From Muribaculum sp. (GTDB lineage Bacteria; Bacteroidota; Bacteroidia; Bacteroidales; Muribaculaceae): 42,115 nt of DNA. The notes under the pieces were generated by a model, which was not told the origin of the DNA, searched no databases, and saw nothing but the letters and a program-made list of their open reading frames with translations. The position numbers were made by a program, and so were the translations under genes. This document shows, piece after piece, positions 14,117 through 23,407 of the stretch; the stretch's first letter is position 1; each line of letters begins with the position of its first letter. The stretch is taken from positions 1-42,115 of the forward strand of contig JAMPAV010000013.1 in the NCBI GenBank assembly GCA_023667055.1, written 5' to 3'.

Positions 14117-14659
14117 TTATTTATCGGCAAGGAGTTTTTCTCCGGCAATTGTGTGTCGGTAGGCGAGTACACCGGATTGAGAGAGTTCGACTGTCTGCCA
14201 TTTCCCATCGCCAACAGGCATTGATACGTGTCGCTTGTCAACGTAGGTCATCAAAGGATATTCCTCCCCGTCGTATTGCAGCGACCAAGTATTGGAATCT
14301 TCAGCAAAGTCAAGGCGATAAGACTCTCCGGTGGCTTCAAGAGTTATGTCATAGCCTTTTCCATCGCATTTGACAAGGAAACGACCTTGGTCGGTGTCAA
14401 CAATTTTAGTGGAGGCAGTCATGGGGTTGTCACCGCTCCAAAACTCTATTGAATTAAGAACGAGCAGGTCGGCAATTCCGCACACCTCATAGACCGGTAA
14501 CACCCAGAATGCAATGAATACAAGTTCGTTGACGAATTTATTTGAGATTTGTTCGTTCCAGGCATAAAGATTTTTTGTGAGAGCAAAATGTCCCATGCAC
14601 GAACTCATAGAGCTGCACAAAAGTGCGGCGATGGCCACCGGGATAATTATTTTTTTCAT
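14117..14659 (-). CDS. DUF3332-like lipoprotein
   Basis: 180 residues. Lipoprotein signal peptide with lipobox ending at Cys21 (CSSMSSC). The region SCMGHFALTKNLYAWNEQIS and a membrane-like segment (about 45-70, FIAFWVLPVYEVCGIADLLV) match the general pattern of DUF3332 proteins; the C-terminal half looks beta-rich, resembling a small lipocalin-like or beta-sandwich fold. Function is unknown. It stands alone, 87 bp before the YtxH cluster in the same direction. Confidence 0.7.
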   Translation of the reverse strand: MKKIIIPVAIAALLCSSMSSCMGHFALTKNLYAWNEQISNKFVNELVFIAFWVLPVYEVCGIADLLVLNSIEFWSGDNPMTASTKIVDTDQGRFLVKCDGKGYDITLEATGESYRLDFAEDSNTWSLQYDGEEYPLMTYVDKRHVSMPVGDGKWQTVELSQSGVLAYRHTIAGEKLLADK

Positions 14660-14749
14660 TTTTTGTTTAAGTTAGATAAGTTTATAGAACAAGCCTATAT
14701 TTTATTAACACTCTGCTGCTATCCATTGTTTACGATAAGGATAAAATAA

Positions 14750-14783
14750 AGCCGGCTTTTTTACGATTACTAAAAAGCCGGCT
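14750..14783 (-). terminator. Intrinsic terminator of the uvrB-ygiQ-S9 operon
   Basis: AGCCGGCTTTTT pairs with AAAAAGCCGGCT around a 10-nt loop; on the minus strand it is followed by TTATTTTA. It lies 27 bp past the S9 peptidase stop. Confidence 0.85.
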
Positions 14784-14809
14784 GTTGGCGCGAGAAAGGT
14801 ATATGGAGA

Positions 14810-16912
14810 TTATTTCAGATATCTGTCGAGGAAGCGGAAGAATGTCCTCTGCCAGAGTATCGCATTCTGTGGCTTCAATACCCAGTGGTTCTCATCAGGG
14901 AATACAAGCATCTCAGCCTCAAGCCCGTGCATTTTGGCAGCGTTGAATGCCATCATACCTTGCGACGCGAGTATGCGATAGTCGAGTTCTCCGACAGTGA
15001 CGAGGATAGGGGCGGTCCAGTTGTTGACAAACTTATGTGGCGATGTGGCGAAGGTGCGCTGTGCTGTGGCGTTGGCTGTATCCCATGGGGCACCGCCCAT
15101 GTCAAAGTCGGCAAACCACATTTCCTCAGTCTCAAGATACTGGGTCTCCATATTGAAGATGCCCGCATGAGCTACGAGAGCGGCAAATCTGCCTTCATGG
15201 TGGCCTGCGAGCCAATACACGGAGAAGCCGCCATAGCTTGCACCGATGGCTCCGATTTTCTTCTCATCCACGTATGGCTGCGACGCGATATAGTCTGTCG
15301 CTGAGAAATAGTCGCGCATGTTCTGGCCGCCATAGTCGCCGGAAATCTGGCGATTCCATTCCTCGCCGAATCCTGGAAGACCACGGCGGTTGGGTGCGAT
15401 TACTACATACCCGTTGGCCGCCATGATGCGGAAATTCCAGCGGTAGCTCCAGAATTGGCTGACAGCCTGCTGCGGGCCGCCCTGACAATACAGAATTGCG
15501 GGATATTTCTTGTTCGGGTCGAAATTCGGGGGAAGAATCACCCAGCAAGTCATCTCCTTGCCGTCGGTGGTGGGCACAAGGTGCTTCTCAACCTTAACCT
15601 CAGCAAGCTGCGACATGATGTCTTTGTTGATTTCGGTGAGCCTATCCACTCCTTCTGTGCTTGCCACATAGATATTGTTAGGCTCAAGCATGGAGTGGCG
15701 CATGCATGCAAGTTTGCCCGTGTCGCCAAGAGGCTGGACACCTACATAGTCGTATTGACCATCAGTCACCACATCAATCTTTGCATCGGCCACGTTCACT
15801 TTGAATATAGGCATCACGCCATCAGAGTATCCGGCAAAGAAGATCTGCTTGCCGTCTTTTGCCCAAGCAATTTGTTCGGGCCAGCGGTCCCAGCCATCGG
15901 TGAGGTCACGCACTTCGCGGCCGGACATGTCGAGAAGCATAAGGCGTTTCTTGTCGCTTTCATATTTGGCAGTCTTCATTGAAAGAAAAGCGAGGGTCTT
16001 GCCATCGGGTGAGAAAGCCGGGTCGGTATCATAGCCAGGCCATTCTTCTCCGGGAGTAAGACATTCCGTGTTTCCATTTTCAAGATTATAGAGGAAGAGA
16101 TCGCTGTCGGTTGAGAAAGCATAATCCTTTCCTGTGAGTTTACGGCTTACATATACAAGCTGCTTGCTGTCGGGATGCCAAGCAAACGATTCAGCACCAC
16201 CGAAGGGCTTCATCGGGCATTCGTATGGCTCGCCGGCCATTATGTCTTTGTTGCCAGAAATTGCCTTGCCATCAAATTCAGCCACGAACGGATGAGGTAT
16301 AGCCTCCACCCATTCGTCCCAATGCTTATACATCAGGTCATCCACAAGGCGTCCGCTTGTCTTGTCAAGACCTTCGAAGAGAGTGGAGTCTTTTTGGTTG
16401 AAGTCTTTGATGTGGGTGGAATAGACCACTTTCTTTGAATCGGGAGAGAACAGGAAGCAATCCACACCGGTCTCAACTTCTGAGTGGCAAACGACATCGC
16501 TTCCATCAGCCTTCATGGAGAAGATCTGGGGTTTTTCAGTCTTGCTGTCCTTTGCAATGTAAGCAATGCGATTGCCATCGTCAATCCATTGCAGATTTCC
16601 TTCCGACTCGGCAGTGTGAGTCAGACGGGTTACTTCCTTGCTTTCCACGTTGACACAGTAGATTTCGGAATTCCCCTTGTTTTCCTTTATATCCTCATAC
16701 TTGATGGTGAAAGCTATAGTCTTCCCGTCGGGAGAGGGTACGGCCCCACTCACCTGTCCGAGAGACTCAAGCACTTCCGGAGTCATCATGCCATCGACTA
16801 CGGTGATTTCCGGTTTTTCGATGACCTTCTCTCCAGCTGTCTGCTCCTTGCACGAAGTGCAAAGACAGAGAGGCAAAACGAGTGCACTCATTGCAATACT
16901 GGCTTTGTTCAT
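14810..16912 (-). CDS. S9 family prolyl oligopeptidase-type peptidase (DPP5/acylaminoacyl-peptidase-like)
   Basis: 700 residues. Lipoprotein-type signal with Cys21 (CLCTSC). The N-terminal two-thirds is a TolB/WD40-like propeller (repeats such as FSPDSKKVVYST, FSPDGKTLAFLS), followed by an alpha/beta-hydrolase domain from about residue 440. Catalytic triad: Ser559 in GASYGG, Asp644 in GELDYR, His676 in ENHW. The family removes short peptides from N-termini; Porphyromonas gingivalis DPP5 is a periplasmic relative feeding peptide uptake. The start overlaps the ygiQ stop (ATGA, 16909-16912), so it is the last gene of uvrB-ygiQ-S9. The role is probably periplasmic peptide catabolism. Confidence 0.9.
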   Translation of the reverse strand: MNKASIAMSALVLPLCLCTSCKEQTAGEKVIEKPEITVVDGMMTPEVLESLGQVSGAVPSPDGKTIAFTIKYEDIKENKGNSEIYCVNVESKEVTRLTHTAESEGNLQWIDDGNRIAYIAKDSKTEKPQIFSMKADGSDVVCHSEVETGVDCFLFSPDSKKVVYSTHIKDFNQKDSTLFEGLDKTSGRLVDDLMYKHWDEWVEAIPHPFVAEFDGKAISGNKDIMAGEPYECPMKPFGGAESFAWHPDSKQLVYVSRKLTGKDYAFSTDSDLFLYNLENGNTECLTPGEEWPGYDTDPAFSPDGKTLAFLSMKTAKYESDKKRLMLLDMSGREVRDLTDGWDRWPEQIAWAKDGKQIFFAGYSDGVMPIFKVNVADAKIDVVTDGQYDYVGVQPLGDTGKLACMRHSMLEPNNIYVASTEGVDRLTEINKDIMSQLAEVKVEKHLVPTTDGKEMTCWVILPPNFDPNKKYPAILYCQGGPQQAVSQFWSYRWNFRIMAANGYVVIAPNRRGLPGFGEEWNRQISGDYGGQNMRDYFSATDYIASQPYVDEKKIGAIGASYGGFSVYWLAGHHEGRFAALVAHAGIFNMETQYLETEEMWFADFDMGGAPWDTANATAQRTFATSPHKFVNNWTAPILVTVGELDYRILASQGMMAFNAAKMHGLEAEMLVFPDENHWVLKPQNAILWQRTFFRFLDRYLK

Positions 16913-18777
16913 TTTTTGTTATTTTTGAATTTTGAGTTTTGGGTTTTTGATTTATTGTCGCGGTTGTATAGTTTGTCAAGCAGGTCCGGGCGGTGAAGCC
17001 TTAACAGTTCCCGGCGGATTGAATCGCGCATTTCGGGCTTGTACCAGAAAAAGAATTGCCGCTGTGCAAGTTTTTCCTTCTCGCTTCTTGCCGTAAATAT
17101 TTTCTCACCCGTGTATGGATGGATTCCGGTGTAATATATTTCTGTGGAGACCGTCATTGGAGTGGGGGTGAAATCCTGGACTTGCTCAAGCTGAAAATTA
17201 AGTCCCTTGGTGATACAAGCCAGCTCTGCCATGTCAGTCTCCCTGCAGGCGGGGTGGGATGATATGAAATATGGTATCAGTTGCTGGTTAAGTCCATATT
17301 TTCTGTTGACCCTGTCAAATACATCCTTGAATTCATGAAACAAGGAGAATGAGGGTTTCCGCATACAGCTGAGAACCTTATCAGAAGTGTGTTCCGGAGC
17401 AACCTTCAATCTCCCGCTCACATGGTTGGCAATAAGTTCCTCCATATAGATACGGTTTGCCTTGTTGATTTCGGAAGATTCCGCATGGGCCATGGCAAGA
17501 TCGTATCTTACGCCGCTGCCCACAAACGATTTCTTCACACCGGGTAGGGAATCCACACTTCGGTATATGTCGGTGAGAGGAGAGTGGTCAGTATTGAGAT
17601 TAGGACACGGTTTTGGATGCAGGCAGGAGGGGCGTACACATTTTTTGCAAAATTCCTTGTTCCGGCCACCCATGGCATACATATTGGCGGAAGGGCCACC
17701 GAGGTCGGATATGAAACCTTTGAAGTCTTCCATTTCAGTGACCTTTTTCGCTTCTTTTAGAATTGACTCTTTGCTGCGTGAAGCTATAAATTTACCCTGA
17801 TGAGCCGATATGGTGCAGAATGCACACCCTCCGAAGCATCCTCTGTGCATGCAGATAGAATGCCTTATCATCTCATAAGCAGGAATCCTCTTTCCCTTAT
17901 AGCGGGGATGAGGCACACGTGTGTATGGGAGATCGAATGAAGCGTCAATCTCACCATGGCACATAGGTGGCCACATCGGATTGATTCGTATCATTCTGTC
18001 GCCACAGGCCTGATATATTATCTTTCCGTTCCATTTGTTGCTTTCTTCCTCCACATGCCTGAAGTTGGCAGCCTGTTTCCGTTTGTCTCTAAGGCAATCA
18101 TCGTAGCTTGAAAGCACTATGGCGCTTTTATTGTCGGCCATATCCGCTTCTTGGGGTTCGCAAAAAAAAGCAGTCTGTGGCACATCGCGGATATCCGTTA
18201 TCTTTTCACCTGAGTCTAATCTGCCGGCTATTTCCACTATGGTCTTTTCTCCCATGCCGTAGGATATCATGTCGGCAGATGCATCGACGAGAATCGAGGG
18301 TCTGAGGCGGTCTTGCCAGTAATCATAATGTGCCACCCGGCGCAATGAAGCCTCTATACCTCCGGCTATCACCGGAACATTGGGAAAAAGTCTCTTCAAG
18401 ATTTCGCTATATACGATGGTGGGATAATCGGGGCGCATTCCATGCTTTCCTCCAGGTGTGTAGGCATCGTCATGACGCAAGCGTCGGTTGGCCGTATAGT
18501 GATTCACCATGGAGTCCATTGCACCCGCAGACACTCCAAAGAAAAGTCTTGGTCTTCCGAACTTCTTGAAATCCCGCAGATCGTCGCGCCAGTTGGGCTG
18601 AGGCACAATAGCCACCCTGTAGCCTGCAGACTGAAGCGTCCTGCCTATCACGGCGGCTCCAAACGAAGGATGGTCCACGTAGGCGTCCCCGCTGAAAATG
18701 ATGACATCAGCTTGGTCCCAACCAAGCATCTTCATCTCATCGACAGTGGTGGGTAGGAAGTCGGTTTTTTTATACAT
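16909..18777 (-). CDS. YgiQ family radical SAM protein
   Basis: 622 residues. The N-terminal B12-binding-like domain begins TDFLPTTVDEMKMLGWDQAD, with FGVSAGAMDSMVNHYTA and VIAGGIEASLRRVAHYDYW. The radical-SAM cluster motif CX3CX2C is in HRGCFGGCAFCTI (about residue 320), followed by a Cys-rich stretch (CKKCVRPSCLHPKPC) that may bind a second metal or cluster. Its substrate is unknown. It overlaps uvrB by 8 bp upstream and the S9 gene by 4 bp downstream. The last 10 or so residues (KTQNSKFKNNKK) are read from an AATTTTG heptamer array, so the true C-terminus of the family has been extended or replaced by repeat DNA. Confidence 0.92.
   Translation of the reverse strand: MYKKTDFLPTTVDEMKMLGWDQADVIIFSGDAYVDHPSFGAAVIGRTLQSAGYRVAIVPQPNWRDDLRDFKKFGRPRLFFGVSAGAMDSMVNHYTANRRLRHDDAYTPGGKHGMRPDYPTIVYSEILKRLFPNVPVIAGGIEASLRRVAHYDYWQDRLRPSILVDASADMISYGMGEKTIVEIAGRLDSGEKITDIRDVPQTAFFCEPQEADMADNKSAIVLSSYDDCLRDKRKQAANFRHVEEESNKWNGKIIYQACGDRMIRINPMWPPMCHGEIDASFDLPYTRVPHPRYKGKRIPAYEMIRHSICMHRGCFGGCAFCTISAHQGKFIASRSKESILKEAKKVTEMEDFKGFISDLGGPSANMYAMGGRNKEFCKKCVRPSCLHPKPCPNLNTDHSPLTDIYRSVDSLPGVKKSFVGSGVRYDLAMAHAESSEINKANRIYMEELIANHVSGRLKVAPEHTSDKVLSCMRKPSFSLFHEFKDVFDRVNRKYGLNQQLIPYFISSHPACRETDMAELACITKGLNFQLEQVQDFTPTPMTVSTEIYYTGIHPYTGEKIFTARSEKEKLAQRQFFFWYKPEMRDSIRRELLRLHRPDLLDKLYNRDNKSKTQNSKFKNNKK
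16921..16949. repeat. GAATTTT/GAGTTTT/GGGTTTT heptamer array
   Basis: Four 7-bp units within the last codons of ygiQ, read in frame as Lys/Asn/Ser/Gln residues. The same family occurs at 28368-28399. Confidence 0.8.
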
Positions 18778-20896
18778 TGGTGTTTTCTTCTTTGGCTGTT
18801 ACAAGGTTTTTTAGGGCAAGGAGTTCATCACGCAGACGCGCAGCTTCCATGAAGTCCATAGCCTTTGCCGCTTTTGTCATGTCGGACTGAACTTTTGCAA
18901 TGCGGTCTTTAAGGTCTGCGACACTCATGTATTCCACCACCGGATCAGCAGCCAGATCATCACCATTGAATTCTTCCTCGATATAAGGACGCGGTTCGGC
19001 TGTAGGTTTCGGAGTCGTGTTCTTTTTGCCGGCTTTGGCAGTCGGTTTGGCAGAGTTGGTCTTTTTGCCGCTTGGCGCATTTTCTTCTTTGTCTCCCCTG
19101 TAGAGATCCACCAGGTCGGTGTTGGTTTCTTTTATAATCGGCGTAGGCGTGATTCCGTGCTGCTCGTTGTAAAGCTTTTGTTTGGCCCGGCGTCTCTCCG
19201 TCTCATCGATTGTCTTTTGCATGGAGTCTGTGATTTTGTCGGCATACATGATCACCATGCCGTTGACGTTACGGGCTGCGCGACCGGCAGTCTGCGTCAG
19301 ACTTCGGTGATTGCGCAAGAAGCCTTCCTTGTCGGCATCAAGGATTGCCACAAGAGAAACCTCAGGTAAGTCAAGACCCTCCCTGAGGAGATTGACGCCA
19401 ATGAGCACGTCGTATATTCCTTCGCGAAGGTCATTAAGAATCTGTATGCGCTCGAGGGTATCCACATCGGAATGTATGTAAGCGCTTCTCACGCCATAAC
19501 TTTGCAAATGCGCATCAAGTTCCTCAGCCATTCTTTTCGTGAGGGTTGTGACGAGCACGCGTTCCTCACGTTCCACTCTCAACTGAATCTCTTCAAGCAG
19601 GTCGTCAATCTGGTTGATGGAAGGTCGCACTTCAATTTCGGGATCCAGAAGTCCGGTGGGGCGTATGATTTGTTCGGTGACAATACCTTCGCTTCTCTGC
19701 AGCTCATAATCACCCGGAGTGGCGCTTACATAGATGGTCTGTGGTGTGAGACGCTCGAATTCCTCAAACTTAAGAGGCCGGTTGTCGATGGCAGCAGGAA
19801 GGCGGAATCCATATTCCACCAGATTCAGTTTTCTGGCAAGGTCTCCGGCATTCATGCCTCTGAGCTGGGGAAGTGTGACATGGCTTTCATCTATGATGGT
19901 GAGGAAATCCTTCGGGAAGTAGTCAAGTAGGCAGAACGGACGCATTCCGGGTTCGCGCCCATCGAAATATCGGGAATAGTTTTCAATTCCCGAGCAATGT
20001 CCAAGTTCCTTTATCATCTCCAGGTCATAGTTTACCCTCTCGGTAAGACGCTGTGCCTCAAGCAGACGTCCTTCCTTGCGGAAAAAGTCGGCCTGAGTGC
20101 CTAAATCTACGGCTATTTGATTCACTGCGTTGGCGGTTTGCTCTTTGCTTGCCACGAAAATGTTGGCCGGATAGATGTTGAAGCCATCAAGTTGACTGAG
20201 AACCACGCCTGTCTGAGGATCAATGGTCTGGATTGTCTCTATCTCATCTCCCCAGAATACTACCCTAAGCTGTATGTCTTCAAATGATAGTTTTATATCC
20301 ACAGTGTCACCCTTCACGCGGAACTCACCGCTTGCCGGATCCATTTCGGTGCGGCTGTAAAGCGAATCGACAAGTTGCCGGAGAAAGGCATTGCGGGTGA
20401 TCTGCTGACCCACTTCGATTCTAACGACGCTTTTGGAAAAATCCTCCGGATTTCCCATACCATAAATGCAGCTGACAGATGAGACCACCACTACATCGCG
20501 TCTGCCGCTCAGAAGAGAGGCCACAGTGGATAGACGCAGACGTTCTATCTGGTCGTTGATCATCAGGTCTTTTTCGATATATTTGTCGCTTGAGGGGATA
20601 TACGCCTCAGGTTGATAATAGTCGTAGTAGCTGACAAAGTATTGCACGGAGTTTTCCGGGAAAAAGTTCTTCATCTCGCCGTAGAGTTGGGCGGCGAGAG
20701 TCTTGTTGTGGCTAAGTATGAGAGTAGGCTTCTTCACTGCAGCGATCACATTAGCCATGGTGAAAGTCTTGCCGCTGCCGGTCACACCAAGAAGGGTTTG
20801 GGAGGGGTGTCCGTCGCGAACACCCTCCACGAGTTCGGCGATAGCCTCCGGCTGGTCGCCTGTGGGTTTGTATTTAGAAGTAATCTTAAAATCCAT
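18770..20896 (-). CDS. uvrB: UvrABC excinuclease subunit B
   Basis: 708 residues. UvrB is the damage-verifying helicase-like subunit of nucleotide excision repair. Seen: Walker A GVTGSGKT near residue 40, the aromatic beta-hairpin YYDYYQPEAYIPSSDKYIEKD (in two parts), the DESH box, SATPGDYE, LREGLDLPEVSLVAILDADKEG, TAGRAARN, and a C-terminal UVR motif (AKAMDFMEAARLRDELLALK) that contacts UvrC. A linker of about 60 Lys/Thr/Pro-rich residues before the UVR motif is longer than in many homologues. The frame opens at 20902, but ATG 20896 starts MDFKITSKYKPTGDQP, the family form. Confidence 0.96.
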   Translation of the reverse strand: MDFKITSKYKPTGDQPEAIAELVEGVRDGHPSQTLLGVTGSGKTFTMANVIAAVKKPTLILSHNKTLAAQLYGEMKNFFPENSVQYFVSYYDYYQPEAYIPSSDKYIEKDLMINDQIERLRLSTVASLLSGRRDVVVVSSVSCIYGMGNPEDFSKSVVRIEVGQQITRNAFLRQLVDSLYSRTEMDPASGEFRVKGDTVDIKLSFEDIQLRVVFWGDEIETIQTIDPQTGVVLSQLDGFNIYPANIFVASKEQTANAVNQIAVDLGTQADFFRKEGRLLEAQRLTERVNYDLEMIKELGHCSGIENYSRYFDGREPGMRPFCLLDYFPKDFLTIIDESHVTLPQLRGMNAGDLARKLNLVEYGFRLPAAIDNRPLKFEEFERLTPQTIYVSATPGDYELQRSEGIVTEQIIRPTGLLDPEIEVRPSINQIDDLLEEIQLRVEREERVLVTTLTKRMAEELDAHLQSYGVRSAYIHSDVDTLERIQILNDLREGIYDVLIGVNLLREGLDLPEVSLVAILDADKEGFLRNHRSLTQTAGRAARNVNGMVIMYADKITDSMQKTIDETERRRAKQKLYNEQHGITPTPIIKETNTDLVDLYRGDKEENAPSGKKTNSAKPTAKAGKKNTTPKPTAEPRPYIEEEFNGDDLAADPVVEYMSVADLKDRIAKVQSDMTKAAKAMDFMEAARLRDELLALKNLVTAKEENTNV

Positions 20897-20905
20897 AATC
20901 AACTA

Positions 20906-20937
20906 CAAAAATACAAATAATAGTTGAATTTGGCAAA
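20906..20937 (-). promoter_or_regulatory. Promoter of uvrB-ygiQ-S9 operon
   Basis: On the minus strand: TTTG (20937-20934), 20-bp spacer, TATTTTTG (20913-20906). It matches the consensus perfectly. The predicted start site would be only a few bases before the uvrB ATG, implying a very short or absent leader. Confidence 0.65.
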
Positions 20938-20957
20938 TTTTTCGTATAATTCCGATT

Positions 20958-21998
20958 TCATTCCGATGTCATGGTAAGGAGAAGCCTTAAGAGAGTGTCG
21001 ATGTCTTCGGATGCCGTGCTGAAGTCAGTGACGAAGCGGACCGGGGTCTCGGATTTGCCACGCGGCCCCCACAGCTCGAATTGTGCTGATTCAAGGAGTC
21101 GGTCGATAAGATTGTTTGGCAGTATGAAGAATTGCTGATTGGTGGGAGAGTCTATAAATAGTTTGTAACCTTTGTCCATAAATGCTTTCTTCAGGCTCAT
21201 TGCCATATCTACTGCATGGCGTCCAATCTCAAGATAGAGGTTATTGGTGAATAGGGCGAGAAACTGCACCGCAAGTATTCTCCCTTTTGCCATCATCGCA
21301 CCGTGCATCTTGATCAGGGAATCAAAGCGTGGCAACAGTTCCGGACGTCGAGTCACCAAAGCCTCTCCAAAAAGAGCACCGCATTTAGTGCCACCTATGT
21401 AAAACACATCAGCAATCCTTGCTATGTCGGGAAGCGTAACATCAGGATTGGCGGCCAGTGCGTATGCAAGTCTTGCCCCATCGATATAAAGAGGTATCCC
21501 TTCCTCTTTGCAAACTTCAGATATTGCTTCCAGTTCCCCTTTGGAGTAAAGCGTGCCGAGTTCGGTGGGATATGTCAGATATACCATTGCCGGACGCACC
21601 ATGTGAGGGAAAGTTTCGTCGTTCTTATAAGCTGCAATGTAATCCTTGACTTGAGTTGCAGATATTTTGCCTTCATGAGATGGGAGAGCAATTACCTTAT
21701 GGCCGGAAAGTTCTATCGCACCGGCCTCATGCACGTTAATGTGGGCTGTGTCAGCACATACCACTCCATCATTTCTGTCGAGAAGGCGGTCAATGGTCAC
21801 GGCATTTGTCTGCGTGCCACCCTCAAGGAAATATACCTTGCCATCGGGAATCCGGCAGATGTCAAGTATTTTGGCAGCAGCCTCGGCTGTAAACTCATCT
21901 TCACCGTAACCGACTGTATGCAGAAGATTTGTTTGATTGAGTGCATCCATCACGCTTGGATGAGCACCTACCATATAATCGCTCTTGAAGTATATCAT
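20958..21998 (-). CDS. Low-specificity threonine aldolase-type PLP enzyme
   Basis: 346 residues, PLP fold type I, beta-eliminating lyase/threonine aldolase group. Signatures: FKSDYMVGAHPSVMDAL at the N-terminus, EGGTQTNAVTIDRLL, YIDGARLAYAL (Asp173) and PLP lysine Lys205 in YIGGTKCGALFGEA. Such enzymes split L-threonine or allo-threonine to glycine and acetaldehyde. With the glycine-cleavage operon at 28652-34492, the cell could pass threonine carbon into glycine and one-carbon units, though the genes are not adjacent. The ltaE symbol is likely but unproven. Confidence 0.88.
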   Translation of the reverse strand: MIYFKSDYMVGAHPSVMDALNQTNLLHTVGYGEDEFTAEAAAKILDICRIPDGKVYFLEGGTQTNAVTIDRLLDRNDGVVCADTAHINVHEAGAIELSGHKVIALPSHEGKISATQVKDYIAAYKNDETFPHMVRPAMVYLTYPTELGTLYSKGELEAISEVCKEEGIPLYIDGARLAYALAANPDVTLPDIARIADVFYIGGTKCGALFGEALVTRRPELLPRFDSLIKMHGAMMAKGRILAVQFLALFTNNLYLEIGRHAVDMAMSLKKAFMDKGYKLFIDSPTNQQFFILPNNLIDRLLESAQFELWGPRGKSETPVRFVTDFSTASEDIDTLLRLLLTMTSE

Positions 21999-22098
21999 GG
22001 CTATCGTCGTTTTTTTCTCTTTTCTTAATATAACAGATTGGCCAATGATTTCGTTTCGAGTCAGGGCAACAGATTATATGCCACACGAAAACTACTCA

Positions 22099-23298
22099 TT
22101 AGGGTAGGAGGTGGAGAGTCTGCATGAAGCGGCTCACGGTGTCCGTATCACCGGTGTATTTGCCCTTGTCTTCGCTTAGTTTGCATGTGGTGGAATAGAA
22201 AGGCCATGATTCGGTGATTTTGACTGAGAGTAATTTTATTACAATGTTCATCGGTTTTACTCCGGGAAAGTCGTTGGTGAAATGGGTGCCAATGCCAAAT
22301 GAGGGGATACATTTACCCCCTGCATATTGTTGTATGCTGATGGCTTCATCTACGTTGAGGCCGTTGCTGAATACCACCTGCTTGCTTGTAGGGTCTATGC
22401 TCAGAGCTCGGTATTTGGCCTCTATTTTGTCGAGTTGATCATAATTGTCACCACTGTCCACACGCAATCCCTTGAACATGTTGGCATAATCTTCCGAGAA
22501 GTTGAGGCTGAAGATTTGCCAGCCGTAAGTGTCATATAAGAATGTGCCCAAAGCACCGCGATAGGTGTTTGACCATACTTTCATTGCAATGTGGTTGGCC
22601 ATCAGCGGCCCATACATTCCTGCAATGGCGCACACCAGCTCATGGGCCATGGTTCCTATTGGGGTGAGATCATATTTCATGGCGAGATATACGTTGCTTG
22701 TGCCGGCAAAACGACCTTTGCCCTTGGCTAAGCATTCTTTCATGGCTTTCACGCAGGTTTCCTGAGCTTCGAATGAGGCGCGGCGACGTGTGCCAAAATC
22801 GCTGAATGAGCATCCTGCCTCAATAAGACGCTTTGCCTTTGACTGAGATTTGTCATAATATGCGTCATAATCGAATTTCTTGGCTTCTCCTGTCACAATA
22901 TAGTAAAGCTCGGAAACGATGGCCAGCACCTTGACCTCAAGCATTATTGTATTGCTCCAGGTTCCTTCAAATTCGATATGCAGATGACCGTCTTCATCCT
23001 GCCAGACTTTGACCCAGCGGCTATCATACCGGAAACCTCTGAGATAACTCATGAACCAGGCCGGGATATAGTTGCATTTTCGCCGCATGAAGGCTATTTC
23101 TTCATCTGTGATCACAAGAGATTCGAGCATGCGTATCTGATCCATCACAAGTTTTGCAAAACCCTGAGGATAGACGGTATTGTCGCGATCGTTGAATTTA
23201 TATTTCACTTGTGTACGTGGATAATTGTCGATTACGGCACAGCACATGGTGAATTTATATAGGTCGTCGTCGGTGAAATGGTTTATGATCTGTCGCAT
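22099..23298 (-). CDS. pncB: Nicotinate phosphoribosyltransferase
   Basis: Nearly 400 residues from the ATG at 23298 (MRQIINHFTDDDLYKFTMCC). It makes nicotinate mononucleotide from nicotinate and PRPP in the NAD salvage (Preiss-Handler) pathway. Family stretches include EIAFMRRKC, SDFGTRRRASFEAQE, TSNVYLAMKYDLTPIGTMAHE, LRVDSGDNYDQLDKIEAKY, FSNGLNVDEAI and FGIGTHFTND. The frame is open upstream to 23385 through a palindrome and A-rich DNA; the longer version does not resemble the family. It lies singly, downstream of the phosphate-module genes. Confidence 0.93.
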   Translation of the reverse strand: MRQIINHFTDDDLYKFTMCCAVIDNYPRTQVKYKFNDRDNTVYPQGFAKLVMDQIRMLESLVITDEEIAFMRRKCNYIPAWFMSYLRGFRYDSRWVKVWQDEDGHLHIEFEGTWSNTIMLEVKVLAIVSELYYIVTGEAKKFDYDAYYDKSQSKAKRLIEAGCSFSDFGTRRRASFEAQETCVKAMKECLAKGKGRFAGTSNVYLAMKYDLTPIGTMAHELVCAIAGMYGPLMANHIAMKVWSNTYRGALGTFLYDTYGWQIFSLNFSEDYANMFKGLRVDSGDNYDQLDKIEAKYRALSIDPTSKQVVFSNGLNVDEAISIQQYAGGKCIPSFGIGTHFTNDFPGVKPMNIVIKLLSVKITESWPFYSTTCKLSEDKGKYTGDTDTVSRFMQTLHLLP

Positions 23299-23358
23299 AC
23301 AATTGTTTTTTTTTAAATTAACAATTTTCTTAGCCCTTTCGTTCTGTAGAACAGGGAA

Positions 23359-23382
23359 AGGCTGTGTCGATCGACACAGCCT
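23359..23382. terminator. 24-bp perfect palindrome between porin and pncB genes
   Basis: AGGCTGTGTCGA followed by its exact complement TCGACACAGCCT. It lies 26 bp past the porin stop. A transcript would form a strong hairpin, but there is no convincing T-tract, so it may be a terminator or a protein-binding site. Confidence 0.55.
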
Positions 23383-23407
23383 CAACCCTCATAACTATGA
23401 AATATCA

